Assembly (NCBI GenBank): GCA_903813345.2 | Contig: CAIIXF020000010.1 | Coordinates: forward strand, 26,620,425 to 26,684,424 | Length of the DNA stretch: 64,000 nt | From: Owenia fusiformis | Lineage: Eukaryota; Annelida; Polychaeta; Sabellida; Oweniidae | Direction: 5' to 3' | In this document: positions 14,301-26,300 of the stretch, in pieces | Layout: every line of letters begins with the position of its first letter | Position numbering within the stretch: the stretch's first letter is position 1 | The notes under the pieces: generated by a model | Databases searched by the model: none | What the model saw: only the letters and a program-made list of their open reading frames with translations | Told to the model about the DNA's origin: nothing | Program-made: the position numbers and the translations under genes

Positions 14301-17300
14301 CCATGGGCTAGATTGGCCTGATTGGTGTACGTGATTTCTGTGCAGAAGAGGTGCGGCATGGAATTGCCTGTGTTCCCTTCAAACACCCTCAACTCCAGGA
14401 TGAGAAAGGTGCCCCTATGTGAGCTATCTGCCGTGTTATATGCGGCGTCTTTATCAAGCTCTTAAAACTTGATGTTTCAATATGTTTAGGTGTTTCAATG
14501 TTTTCTATTGGCTTAAAGGGGGATTCTGACTTCCCATTCTCCACATTCGACAAGTTGCTGTTTTTCAGTTTATCTAGACAAATGCCCATAAGTGGCACCT
14601 CCCTCAGGTTTTGGTAAAGCTTACCCCACACCTACGAGGTTTTTTAATCAATACTTTTTGACAGTGTAATTGTATATAGCTCCATTTCTTTATTCAGTAG
14701 ATCCAGTTCCTGTTAGAACTATAGGAGTTCTTTCTATTTTACACTTTTTGGCCGTTTAGTTTGCTAAAGCAGTCCTAGGGGTATGGATTAGCGAAGACTT
14801 CTTGAGATTTCCACATTCTTGCGTTGGGATTTCATTCCTATGAAACTCCAACTCTTGAGTGTCATTCAAAGAAAAGATGTTGTCCATGCTTCCTACATCT
14901 CTGTTTTTTGTGTCATGTAAGAAATTTTTCTGTGGTGGCCCGGCCTTCATCGTAACCCCTTCCTATTAAATGTGGAATAAAGTATCATTCAATATGTCCA
15001 TGTGAAGATCATCCAGGACTACATTTCCACCATCCTCCAAGAAACCATCATCCATCTGAATCTGTCTCCCTTGTGACAGAGTGATAGCTGATCTACCATC
15101 TTGGAACAATATGATTGTTTCTTCCTGGCTGTACATGTCTATACTATTTATCTATAATTTGTGATATCCTGACTTTATTTTGCCTTCTTGGGCTGCTTTA
15201 CCATACCGATCAATCTTATAAGTTTACTTGAGAAACTTGAGGTAAGATAACGAGATATCTTAATATATTCTCCCATCGTCAGTGATTTCATATTCAAATG
15301 AATGTCAATAATTTCTTGACATTTGAATTTTATATGCTGCATTTCTTTGTTGAGCAGAGCCAGTTCCTGTTTTAAAAAACTGTGGGAGTCCTTTCTATTT
15401 AGTTATTTTTGGCCGTTTAGTTTGACAGAGCAGTCCTCCATCCGTGCATCCTACTTCCTGTGTCACGCAAGAGAATTTTCTGTGGTTGATGTATCTGCGG
15501 TGACACCTTCTTCACCTCTCCCCTGTCCTATAAAATATGGATTGAAGTGAGGGCATTGTTTCAACATGTCCATGTGAAGGCCATCCAGGACTACATTTAC
15601 AACATCTTCCGAGAAAACCCTCATCCATCTGAATCTGTCTCCCTAGCAACAGAGTGACATCTGATCTACCCTTTTGAACTAATTTGATTGCCTCTTCCCG
15701 GCTGCATACATCTATACAACTTATCTAGAATATCTGATCTCCTGACTTTATTCTGCCATCCTGGGCTGCTTTACTATGAGGATCAATGTTAAGTTTACCT
15801 GAGAAACTTGAGGTAAGATAAGGAGATATCGTAAGTTATTATCTCAAATCTTTTTTTACGCTTTGTTGTCGGGTAATGATTATTTAGTGAACAATTACAC
15901 ACTATTGTGTTGTTTTAATACAAAACAGATTACTGCACTTGTTTCAATCCTGCAACCACTTCACTTGAGAGCGCTGTAAATTCTTGATTGTATCCATTCA
16001 TTTTGATGATGCCATTGGACAAAGGATTATTTGCACATTGGAAGAAGGACACAGAGCCAACAAAAAGTTCTAAACATCAAGCAAAATGTCCTGTTTAAGA
16101 GCCCCATTTCTTACTACTTGGAATCTTTAGTACTAATACTCTCTATCAATATTCTACTTGTTGAGACCCAATCAATTTGAGTTTTTCTGAGATAATGAGG
16201 ATTTCATCTTGGGTGTATTAGTCTATATTGACTAAACTTGGAATATCTTCATATCACCTTGGGGATAGATACAAAATCCTAATTTATAGAGTCTAAATAA
16301 TTAGATTTATGTGTGAGAGTATTTGTAGATTCCATTTTCAATAGTAAGGATAGAGGTTCTTAAACAGAATATTAAAACTTAACGGAGGGCCTTTTCATTT
16401 TTGTTTGATACTAACATTTCAGCTCGTTTTAGGGCCATGTAAACTTTTTACACATTTATCTTGTTTAGGCCTGGGTGAACTATTTACAGATTTCTTGTTT
16501 TAGGGCCTGTGTAAACTTTTTACACATTTATCTTGTTTAGGCCTGGGTGAACTATTTACAGATTTCTTGTTTTAGGGCCTGTGTAAACTTTTTACACATT
16601 TATCTTGTTTAGGCCTGGGTGAACTATTTACAGATTTCTTGTTTTAGGGCCTGTGTTAACTTTTTACACATTTTATCTTGTTAAGGCCTGGGTGAACTTT
16701 TTACAGATTTCTTGTTTTAGGGCCTGTGTAAACTTTTTACACATTTTATCTTGTTTAGGCCTGGGTGAACTATTTCAGATTTCTTGTTTAAGGGCCTGGT
16801 GAACTGTTTACACATTTCTTGTTTTAGGGCCTAGGTGAACTTTTTACAAATTTCTTGTTTTAGGGCCTCGTTGAACTTTTTACAGATTTCTTGTTTTAGG
16901 GCCTAGGTGAACTTTTTACACATTTCTTGTTTTAGGGCCTAGGTGAACTATTTACACATTTCTTGTTTTAGGGCCTCGTTGAACTATTTACACATTTTTT
17001 GTTTTAGGGCCTAGGTGAACTATTTACACATTTCTTGTTTTAGGACCTGTGTGAACTATTTCCAAAGTGCTTGTTTGAAAGCCTGTGTGAACTATTTACA
17101 CATTTCTTGTTGTTTAAAACATTTCATGTTGTTGTTTCAGGGCCTTGGTGATCTACTGACACATTTTGAAATCCAGGAAGTTGTTGATGTTGTCAACAAG
17201 CAAGTGGAAGAGGAATCTGACTGTGAGTTACTATTTGACTTTATTTCACATTATACCCAACTTATCCAGTTTGGATGATTCAGCTTCTAATTAGGAATAA

Positions 17301-20300
17301 GGACCATTATTCTTGGATTTGGTGCAATGATTGCAAGTGAATTAAACTTGATAATATAATAAAGATTCAAGTTTTAATTTAGTTTTGTCACTCAAACCAA
17401 TTGTCGTCTCTTAACTAGTTCAAATTATACCCATGAATTAATGCTGTAAACATTGATTTCTTCAAGGCATTTCTGCTATTGAGGCCATTAATGATGCTGT
17501 GGAGAGGAGAAGATGTAATGATACATTGAAAGCCCTAGAGGTCCCCTCTGCCAAGCTAGTTGGGGTACAAGCAGACAATGTATCACACTACCAGGCACTC
17601 CTGGCAGAGGCTAAGCAGAAGAAAGCCAAAGTAAGAACAAAGACTAAGACTCTTTAGTATTTAGCTTAGATTACATATTGCACTGACTTTTTAAAATCAA
17701 TCTAGCTTGATGGATTTTGGGCAGTAAGATTTGGTTTCCATTGCAGCATTATTTTTATGAGTATTTTGAAAATGAGTATTATCCTCTCACCACCAATAAG
17801 TGGTGTTAAATCCACCATTCTTTGTGACCATCTGTGTATTGCAATAGCTTAGTAGTGTTAATGCCTTGTTCATGTTATGTAGGAGACCAATGATGCCAAT
17901 GCCTTACTGTGGCTAGATGAGATACATCAAACTCTGTGTATTGCAATAGCTTAGTAGTGTTAATGCCTTGTTCATGTTATGTAGGAGACCAATGATGCCA
18001 ATGCCTTACTGTGGTTAGATGAGATACAGCAAACTATACACCAGGCCAACAGCAATGCACAGCAGGGACAGAAAAGTAAGTGCAATGTACCCCACATAAA
18101 AAGCAGCAATCTTTTATCAAATAGTGAATGATCAAATGATGCTATTCTGCACCATATTGTTTCTGTAGAAATTTGACTGGTTGGGAAAGTAAAACAAGCT
18201 AAAAAATCAAGATTCAGAACGATTATTGTACTGAAACTGTACCAAAAAGCCATTGATGATGAGCAACAGTGTCAAAAATTGACAATCGTCAAATTCATTC
18301 CCTTCTTAGTCCTCAATATAAAATTAACTTTGTTCTACTTTTCAATACTAAACTACATATTTTATTAAAATACCATTTTTGTTACAGTGTCTGTTGCCAT
18401 GGCAGCCATCAACATAGCCATAGATGATGGCAATGTGCCAAACTTGTTGAAGCAGCTCCTTAATGTTGACGCTGGTCTCCACAGTGTTACAGCTGAGTGT
18501 GGCAAGAAATATCTCAAATACCTCACCAGGGAAAAGGCTGAAAAACAAAAAACAGGTGCGTTATGCATAGTAAAGAAAAATAGATATTTCAATATTTCAG
18601 TGATCTCCTCAGCATTATTTAGTTGGCGCAGCACCCACTTCCATTTGCACCAACTTGAAAATGAAAAAAATCATGAAACATTGACATATTTTGACCAGTT
18701 TTGGTCTCAATTGTAAAAATGAGAATTTTGCACCCACCTTAGAAAAAATCCTGGGGATCTGACTTTAATTCCTAGTATTTTTATTTTCCTATAAATGCTG
18801 CAAAAACCTTGCCCATTAACTGGCTGTGAGCCTTTAGGCAAGCTTATGACGCATCCATCAAGTTCAAGTTTTCTTGTTGAAGGTGATTGTGGCAGTGGTT
18901 GGATGATGAATAGGATACGTGAGGGCCACAAGTTCTACTTCAACTGCCATAACATGGAGTACAGCTGGGAGAGGAGGCCAGACTGCACTAAAGATTTCTC
19001 TCTTCTCAACAAAGAAGATATACAGGTGAGGAAAATAACCTTTCCCAATATGATATAATCCATTTATGAGATATATTCAGGTGAAAAGTGACAAAATTTC
19101 ATGAAAATGTACTAACAAGGCAAAACTATGATATCTTGTGACCATATTGATGATATTTCAGGCCATTATAAGTGAAGCTACATGTGCTCATGACCGCCAA
19201 GCTGCGTTCCTGGCCAATGAACACTACATTACTCTTCTACAGTCAAGGATAAGGGGGTTCCTGGCCCGTAAAGATTACGCGAAGAGAAAAGATTACATGC
19301 TTCGTCAAGTACCAGCTGCAACCAAAATACAGGTAGAAAGAAAATGTTCTTTGTCCACAGTTGTTTTAGATTTGTAGATTTGAAGATTTTACAATTGCTG
19401 TAGAGTTCATTATAGTTCTAATGAAGAATCTTTTAGATGCTGGCTCCCTATAATTCATAGCTCTCCATTGAACACTTCAGGGTTGTTAACAGTAACTTAG
19501 TAAAGTTAAGAATTCCTAAGTCTATAATTGTTCTCGTACTTGTACTCGTCTTTTATATTCATGGACAAATAATTTAGGAATTTCTTAACCTTACAAAATT
19601 TCTGGTAATTCCCCCTCATGAATTGATTGACCTTCCACTAATTGTAGTGATTGCACTTTGTCTGTTTCCAGTTGATGCTTTCTTCACTTACCTTTAATAT
19701 GAAGCGTGCTCCAGTTATTGTGTATACCTATAATATAAAGTTACAGTGTTATTATGTGTAGATGTACTTATAACATACAGTGTGCACTCTTGTAGAGCTG
19801 GTGGAGAATGATCCTGCAAAGGAGTCTTTATAAGGAGAGACTAGCAACCCTTCACAATAACCCTAGATATGTAGTCAGGGTATGTCATCTCAAGCATCAC
19901 CTACTATACTATTCTAGTGTATACTTTAAAGTACTCACTTAGAAACATGAAGCTATTTAAAAAATATTTTTGAAACCTGAACTGAAGTGCTGAATGCTGT
20001 TAGAAATTATTTCAGTGTTTTAAATAATTTGATCGAGCAAATAATCTTAGTTTCTATTTTTTTTAGCTAAAAACATTAGTTTTATATTCCTGTTTTAGAT
20101 CCAGAGCAATGTCCGGATGTTTCTTGCTAGAAAGAAATACACAAGTAGACAGAGTTATTATAAAATGCATGTAAGTCAGGAGTTTCATTTCATTCACAGC
20201 TTTTCTGATGCATTGTAGTTTGTTTTTCCTGATGCATGTCATTTTTGTGATGCATTGCAGTTTGTTTTCCCTGATGCATGTTATTATTGTGACGCATTGC

Positions 20301-23300
20301 AGTTTGTTTTCCCTAGTGCATGTCATTTTTGTGATGCATTGCAGTTTTATGCCCTGATGCATGTCATACTTGTACTTACCCCACCCTCCACACAGGGTTG
20401 CTTGTCGTGATTTATTTAACTTAAATGCACAACCATTTTGGACTGGGATTATATTGATGAATATATATGTTGTATTGTTTATATTCTGACAGGCTAATCA
20501 ACCTGGAATGCTTTCCTTGTTGACGTACCCTTTCCAACCTGCCTTCGTTTGATGTGTTTTATATTTGCTTTTCTTCATACATATATGAATCCTTGCACTG
20601 ATAAGAAATACACAAAAGATGCATGTTAGTCTGCAAATAATATAGATTAATTTAGACTGTAACATTGTGCATGCTATTTAAGTAATTAACTACTGTTTCA
20701 AGAGGTTTGATTTTAGATTTTGTCTTCAACTAACCCTGGTTTTTACAGAATCCTAATCATCAAATATATTGTCAGAGAACTTTGGGGAAACGGGTTTGAA
20801 TAGATATGCATATACCCTCTGGGCTGAAAGTCTTTATAAATCTACATTTTGAGCTCCTTCAAAGGTATCCCTTGAAACCTGACCACAGTGTCCATCAAAT
20901 ACACAGTAATCCGGTATATGCAATTTAAATGAGCCTAATACATGTATATCTCATACCTATCTATCAGGAACATATTAGTATGGCATTCACTCACTTCATT
21001 TGTTTTTTGACTTTACATTTTATCATTGTAATGTGGACATCCCTTTCTAAGAAATTTTGATTTCAGCATCACATCTATACTCATTATACATAGTTATTTC
21101 AATCAATCTGTGCATTAACATGTAGGATGTTTATATTTTCATCCATCCTTTATCCCCCTGGAATGTAAACAAGAATGCCCCATGTTCTTGCATAATATAC
21201 ATTACTGTCTTCCAGGAGGATGCTATAATAAAGATCCAGGCATTCTTCAGAGCCAACAAAGCACGTGCTGACTACAGGAGACTCATGTCTGAGCCCAACC
21301 CTCGTCTCAGTGTGGTCAGGAAATTTGTACACTTGCTGGATAGCAGTGATGCTGATTATAAGGAAGAGATAGGTACACATATGTATTTATTTATCTGTGT
21401 GTTCAATAGCCCTATATTCTTTATTTTGTACATGTATATTGTGCCATGGAATGGATAGACTACACTGCAATAACATTTCACTTGTTAAATTCAGGAACAT
21501 ATTAGTATGGCATTCACTCACTTCATTTTTTTGTTTCCCACCCTATTCTATGTAAATACCTATATACATGATTGTGATGATCTAATTGCAGAGTTGCAAA
21601 GGTTGAGGGAAGAGGTAGTCAACCTGATCAAGTCAAACAAAACTTTGGAAGAAGATCTTGACCAAATGGACATTAAGATTGGTTTACTAGTGAAAAACAG
21701 AATCACGTTGCAGGTATTAGTTAATAACAAACATTAAGCTTGTAACAGTTTGTAACAGTCATGTACATATTTTTAGTTCAGTTAAATTTCACAATTTTAC
21801 ATTTCAAAATGTGAGAGCTTTTCTGATAAACAAACCACTTCTTTTGTCATTTACAATACAAGTATAAGGGGGCTAACTTTCCAAATTTCATTCACGATTT
21901 ATTTCTGTATGCAAACATCCTCAAAGAGAATTATGGATCATTTTTACATCAGTTTCTGGTTTATTCTTGGATCCTTTTATATTTGGAATACCAGAGCCTC
22001 AGAGGATTTCTTCACATCTAATGAATTCTCGGAAATAGCCACAAAATATAGGATTACATATACCGTAATCGCCGTAATAAGGGCCCACTCCTAATAAGCG
22101 CCCACCCCGCTTCACAGAGATCAAGAAATAACGAGGAATACGATACATATTATTGTATTCTCTCATATATGGCGCTCTTTGTAATGGGTTACAATGGGAA
22201 TTTCAATTTCTAAAGCTCCCTGGAGGCTTTTTACCGCAAATACGGTAATTCATCAACATACTCAACGTGGTAAGATATAAGATCAACCCCCTAATGACAC
22301 AGAATCATTTTACTCCATATGTCATATATTTGCAGGATGTGTTATCTCATGACAGAAAGCTGAAGCATTTCAAGGAAAACCCCAACATGCTGTCAGGTAG
22401 AGGTCTCAAAGCACTCAGTCGGGAATCCAGAGAGAAGCTAGATGCATACCAGCACCTGTTCTACCTTCTACAAACAAACCCTACATACCTTGCTAAACTG
22501 ATCTTTGAGATGCCACAGAGCCGTACAACAAAGTTCATGGAGTCTGTCATCCTGACCCTGTACAACTACGCCTCTAGCAACAGAGAGGAATACTTGCTGT
22601 TTAAACTCTTCAAGACAGCTCTACAAGAGGAAGTCAAGTAAGATCAATTCGTACTGCTGCTCTATATCAATGCCAGATGCATCATTTTTCAATAATCATA
22701 ATTACTTCCATATTTGGGTTAATCCTTACCAATGTTTTATGGCTGTAAGTCTACACTAACAACCTACACTACTTCAATCCAATATTAGATAATCCATTGT
22801 TAATTAATCAATCCATTATGATAATTAAAAACTTTCTGAAATTTTGAGTCCTGATGCCCAATAAATTGTGTTGCTTGTGATTATAATGATCGATTTATGG
22901 GATCTTGACTTTATCTTAACTTTGTCGGTAATGATGAAATCCTCTTAATCGGGAATTCAGGTGAAAAAAATTCAGGAAGAAAAGCATCATGGAAAAACAG
23001 AAAACTAAAATATTGTGTGAATGTTACAACTGTCTATTAAAACAAAAATATATATCTTTTTCCTTACAGAAGAATGTAAGTAGTATATTATACGGTACCG
23101 TTATACCTGTCCTAACAAGCATTTATTTTGGCATATATATGCCAGTTATTAATTAAGTATCTTCTTTGAGTTAAAGATGGTTAATTTTCATTTATTTTAT
23201 GCAGTTTGAAAATTATTCATGAATTAATTTGATATAAGCCTTGATATTACAGTGTACTCATATTGACATTTAGGATGATACTAACCCAAATTCTCCAATA

Positions 23301-26300
23301 AATTTTTTCTCTGAATTTCATTGACTGAAATTGAAATTTGTAATTGAATTGAATTTTTATATGAGGCATTCTTATTTAATTTACAAGAACAAACCAATTA
23401 TGCATTTACAATTTCAATGAAGATCATTCATAGCATTGCTCAATTGACTTATTTAGGGGAGATACTAATGTGTCTCACTTTCACCAACCAATTAAGTGCT
23501 TCTGCATGTATTGCCCTCGAGGTCCTGGAGATCAGGGAGTTAATATATTTTATTATATACCCACTATGTAACACTAATCCTGATTGGTCAATACCTAGTC
23601 ACGTGTTCCGAAATAGATTTACTATTTCCCTCGGAAAGTTATATTCCCTCAAATGTGACGTCAGCGGGAATATACATTTGAACTATTGCCCGCTGACGTC
23701 ACAATTGCAAGCTCTATTACCCTTGGAAACGTCTGCTCATCATCACTGCGCAGACGAAAAACAGAAAAATGGAGGATGAGCACAAACACAAATCAACTCT
23801 GTTCACCATGACAGACGTGCGTGAACGATACAATATAAGCAACGTGTATAAAGTTCCCTAAGCTCAATACGTCTGTGTAATTTCAAGTGTTATGATAATC
23901 TATTCCGCGTGTTAAACGCAATTGAATTTGTCAAGTGAGAGTCTCAGAGGCAAAAATTTCTGTTGAGCATCTGATGACGTCACAGCTTATAATGCTAACA
24001 ATGGACCCGGGGAGGGGGCTTTCTAAGCCTTTTTGGCCTTCGCAGAGGAAACGGGACAAGAGTCAGTATAGGGTATATAATAAAACAAATAGTGACTGCC
24101 TAATTTCGAGCAATAGTGTAAATGATTTCCCCTTGGGAATATCCTCTACAATATACTATTCCCTCAGCCTGCGGCTTCGGGAATAGTACATTGTAGAGGA
24201 TATTCCCTCGGGGAAATAATTTACACTATTGCCCTCAATGGCAGTCACTATTTGTATAATATTGCATGACTACATATATTGCAGATGTAAGGTTGACAAG
24301 ATGAGTGATGTGGTCACAGGCAACCCAATGGTTGTGAAGATGATTGTGGGATTCAACAGGTTAGAACTACAATATTTACCTCACAAATATATGAATTTCA
24401 AGATTTTTAATATTCTTTGGAGAATCAGACAATGGGTCTCTTAATACAAGTCCATTCCTGTATTTTGAAGTTAACACTGAATTTCTCTAAATAACGCCCT
24501 TCTACACACTACCATAACTTATGTTATGTTTGTAGGAACACTAGAGGCCAGAATGCTCTGAGAGAGCTATTGAACCCTCTAGTACAAAGTGTGGTTGACA
24601 ACAGGAATCTACGCATCAACACTAACCCTGTAGAGATATACAAGACTTGGGTCAACCAGATGGAGACACAGACTGGCAAAGCATGGTGAGACAACTGGAA
24701 TGAAATTCATTTTAATTAGAATATATAAATGCATGCAAAGGATTCAACTTTTACAGACATGCAAATTCAATATGTTTTTGCAATCACTCAATCACCAAGT
24801 TTTGCAAGTGCTTATTATCAGCGCTAAATAACCAGCTGAATCAGTTACAGAAAGTATGTATGTATAAGTAGCTAACATTGAACTTATCTTAGATGTCCTG
24901 TTTGCCTCATTTTGAATGCAACATCTATGATGTGGGAATTCCCATCGACTATATCAAACACTAAATGGTTACCTGTTATTTTAGTGGTATGCCCTATGAT
25001 GTCACTCTTGAGCAAGCATTGACACATGCTGAGGTACAGAAGCGCCTACAAGAGAGCATATACAACTTGCGTGTTGAAACTGATAAATTCTTCAATGTTA
25101 TATTGAGGTCACTTGATAAAATACCGTGAGTTTCACATTATTTTAAATCATATTCTATTTTGTGTTAATGCAATGGAAACAATCACTTTTGTGCCATAAC
25201 TTAATTGTTATTTTGCTATTGTATTTGGAATTAATGGATACATAAGTAACAATCCTATTTGCATTTCAATAAGTGACATTTTCAAATTAGAGAGCTTCTA
25301 AACATCTTTTGGTTGTGAATGAATATTTTGATGACTGGAAATCACTTCATATGTACATTTATATTTTATTCAGATATGGTATGAGGTACATGGCCAAAGT
25401 TTTGCGGACAGCGTTGCACGAAAAGTTCCCAACTGCCTTGGAGAAAGATGTACTAAAAGTAAGATATGATTTTTGCTCTAAAATCTAACTATTTTCTCAT
25501 GAGACTTTCAAAATTATATTCTCATTTGTGATTAAGTAGTCTTGAAAAATTTGGGGGGGGGGAAAAAATCTCTTGCGAAAATGAATTTTTTGAAAAAATG
25601 ATAATATTTGAAAAAGGAAAAATATGATTTTTTGAGGTGGGATTTTTCAATGTCAATTATATTCCCTGGTGTTATTCACTAGGAAATGATAGTATTGTGG
25701 TACAGAAGATATGTGTTGAAAATATGTGCGTGATGACCTAAAACATTGATAATGACACCAGAGTGATTCAAATGCTTGCTTTTCAGATCGTTGGTAACCT
25801 GTTGTACTATAGGTTCATCAACTCTGCCATAGTTGCTCCTGATGCCTTTGACATCATTGATGTTGGTGCCAAACAAGGTCTCTCTAATGACCAGAGGAGA
25901 AACCTGGGTTCTATTGCCAAAATACTGCAGTTTGCTGCTTCCAATAAAGGGGTACAACTTTCTTTATGTAGCACTCAATAGAATACAATGGTGATCAGAT
26001 AGAAGGAAATGTTGAAGTTATTTTGCAAATTTACAGGCGCATCTTAATCTGAAACATAAGATCAAATTCTAAGCTAAGGGTGATGTGAAAAGTCACTCCA
26101 TCTTGGTGGGAGTCAAACTCACAATGTCCCAATTACATGTGGGATGCTCTTGTATCAAGAAACTTTTCAGTCTGTTCAAAAAGTAGTTTCATAAGTTCTT
26201 TATCAGTTCCTTATTGTAAAACATGTAACTTTGTTTTGATTGCAGTTTGGAGGGGAGAGTGCTCATCTATCCTGTTTGAATACATATATCAAAGAGGCCC

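Larger units (their letters stand above)
11240..15845 (-). pseudogene. PDZRN3/4-like (LNX-type RING/PDZ protein) pseudogene with tandemly amplified tail, antisense inside IQGAP intron 9
   Basis: Read on the minus strand, the order from 15845 downward follows PDZRN3/4. First comes a PDZ domain end (KAAQDGRIKSGDQI, SREEAIKLVQKGRSDVTLLL), then QIQMDEG and a LHMDM motif (15840-15550). Next is a QELALLNKEMQHIKFKC helix (15380-15300). A second copy follows of the PDZ end (AQEGKIKSG, GRSAITLSQGRQIQMDDGF, VVLDDLHMDIL; 15255-14975) and of the helix (QELDLLNKEMELY, 14720-14655). About six degenerate ~0.45-0.65 kb units then cover 14400-11240. Their best copies keep SSHRSTPLTLELSEFEG and KWVVKHHADGSLYV, then RPIRNKML and AKKITEERAGMT. 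In-frame stops and shifts interrupt every unit, including TAG in the PDZ strand (15725-15727 and 15152-15154). Family membership is from remembered PDZRN motifs, not a search. Confidence 0.75.
2764..18555 (+). other. IQGAP-specific coiled-coil repeat region (exons 3-13)
   Basis: Six related segments each carry an AI-x-IN-x-A(V/L)E-type helix followed by a (T/I)(L/I)-x-AL-x-(N/S)P helix. Examples are VIAINDAVEHDDVAGTIQAL (2764-2942), LAILNEAVESNSPD (3621-3781), IAKINVALESGDPMQTLQAL (6095-6255), IGKINKAVDIRNPDEIIKAL (7970-8136), ISAIEAINDAVERRR (17467-17630) and VAMAAINIAIDDGNVPNLL (18388-18555). These are the IR repeats that mediate dimerisation and ezrin/S100P-type contacts in vertebrate IQGAP1. 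Short exons 3247-3337, 5787-5880, 7563-7602, 17141-17222 and 17985-18075 are linkers. Exon 17141-17222 begins GLGDLLTHFEIQEVVDVV. Confidence 0.93.

Noticed and set aside
16430-17116. CRISPR-like regular repeat array
   Set aside because: Units are contiguous 36-bp tandem copies with no unique spacers, in an intron of an animal gene.
17883-17932. First copy of the ETNDANALLWLDEI sequence as a real IQGAP exon
   Set aside because: It lacks a credible donor and duplicates the complete exon at 17985-18075, which has both splice sites and correct phases.
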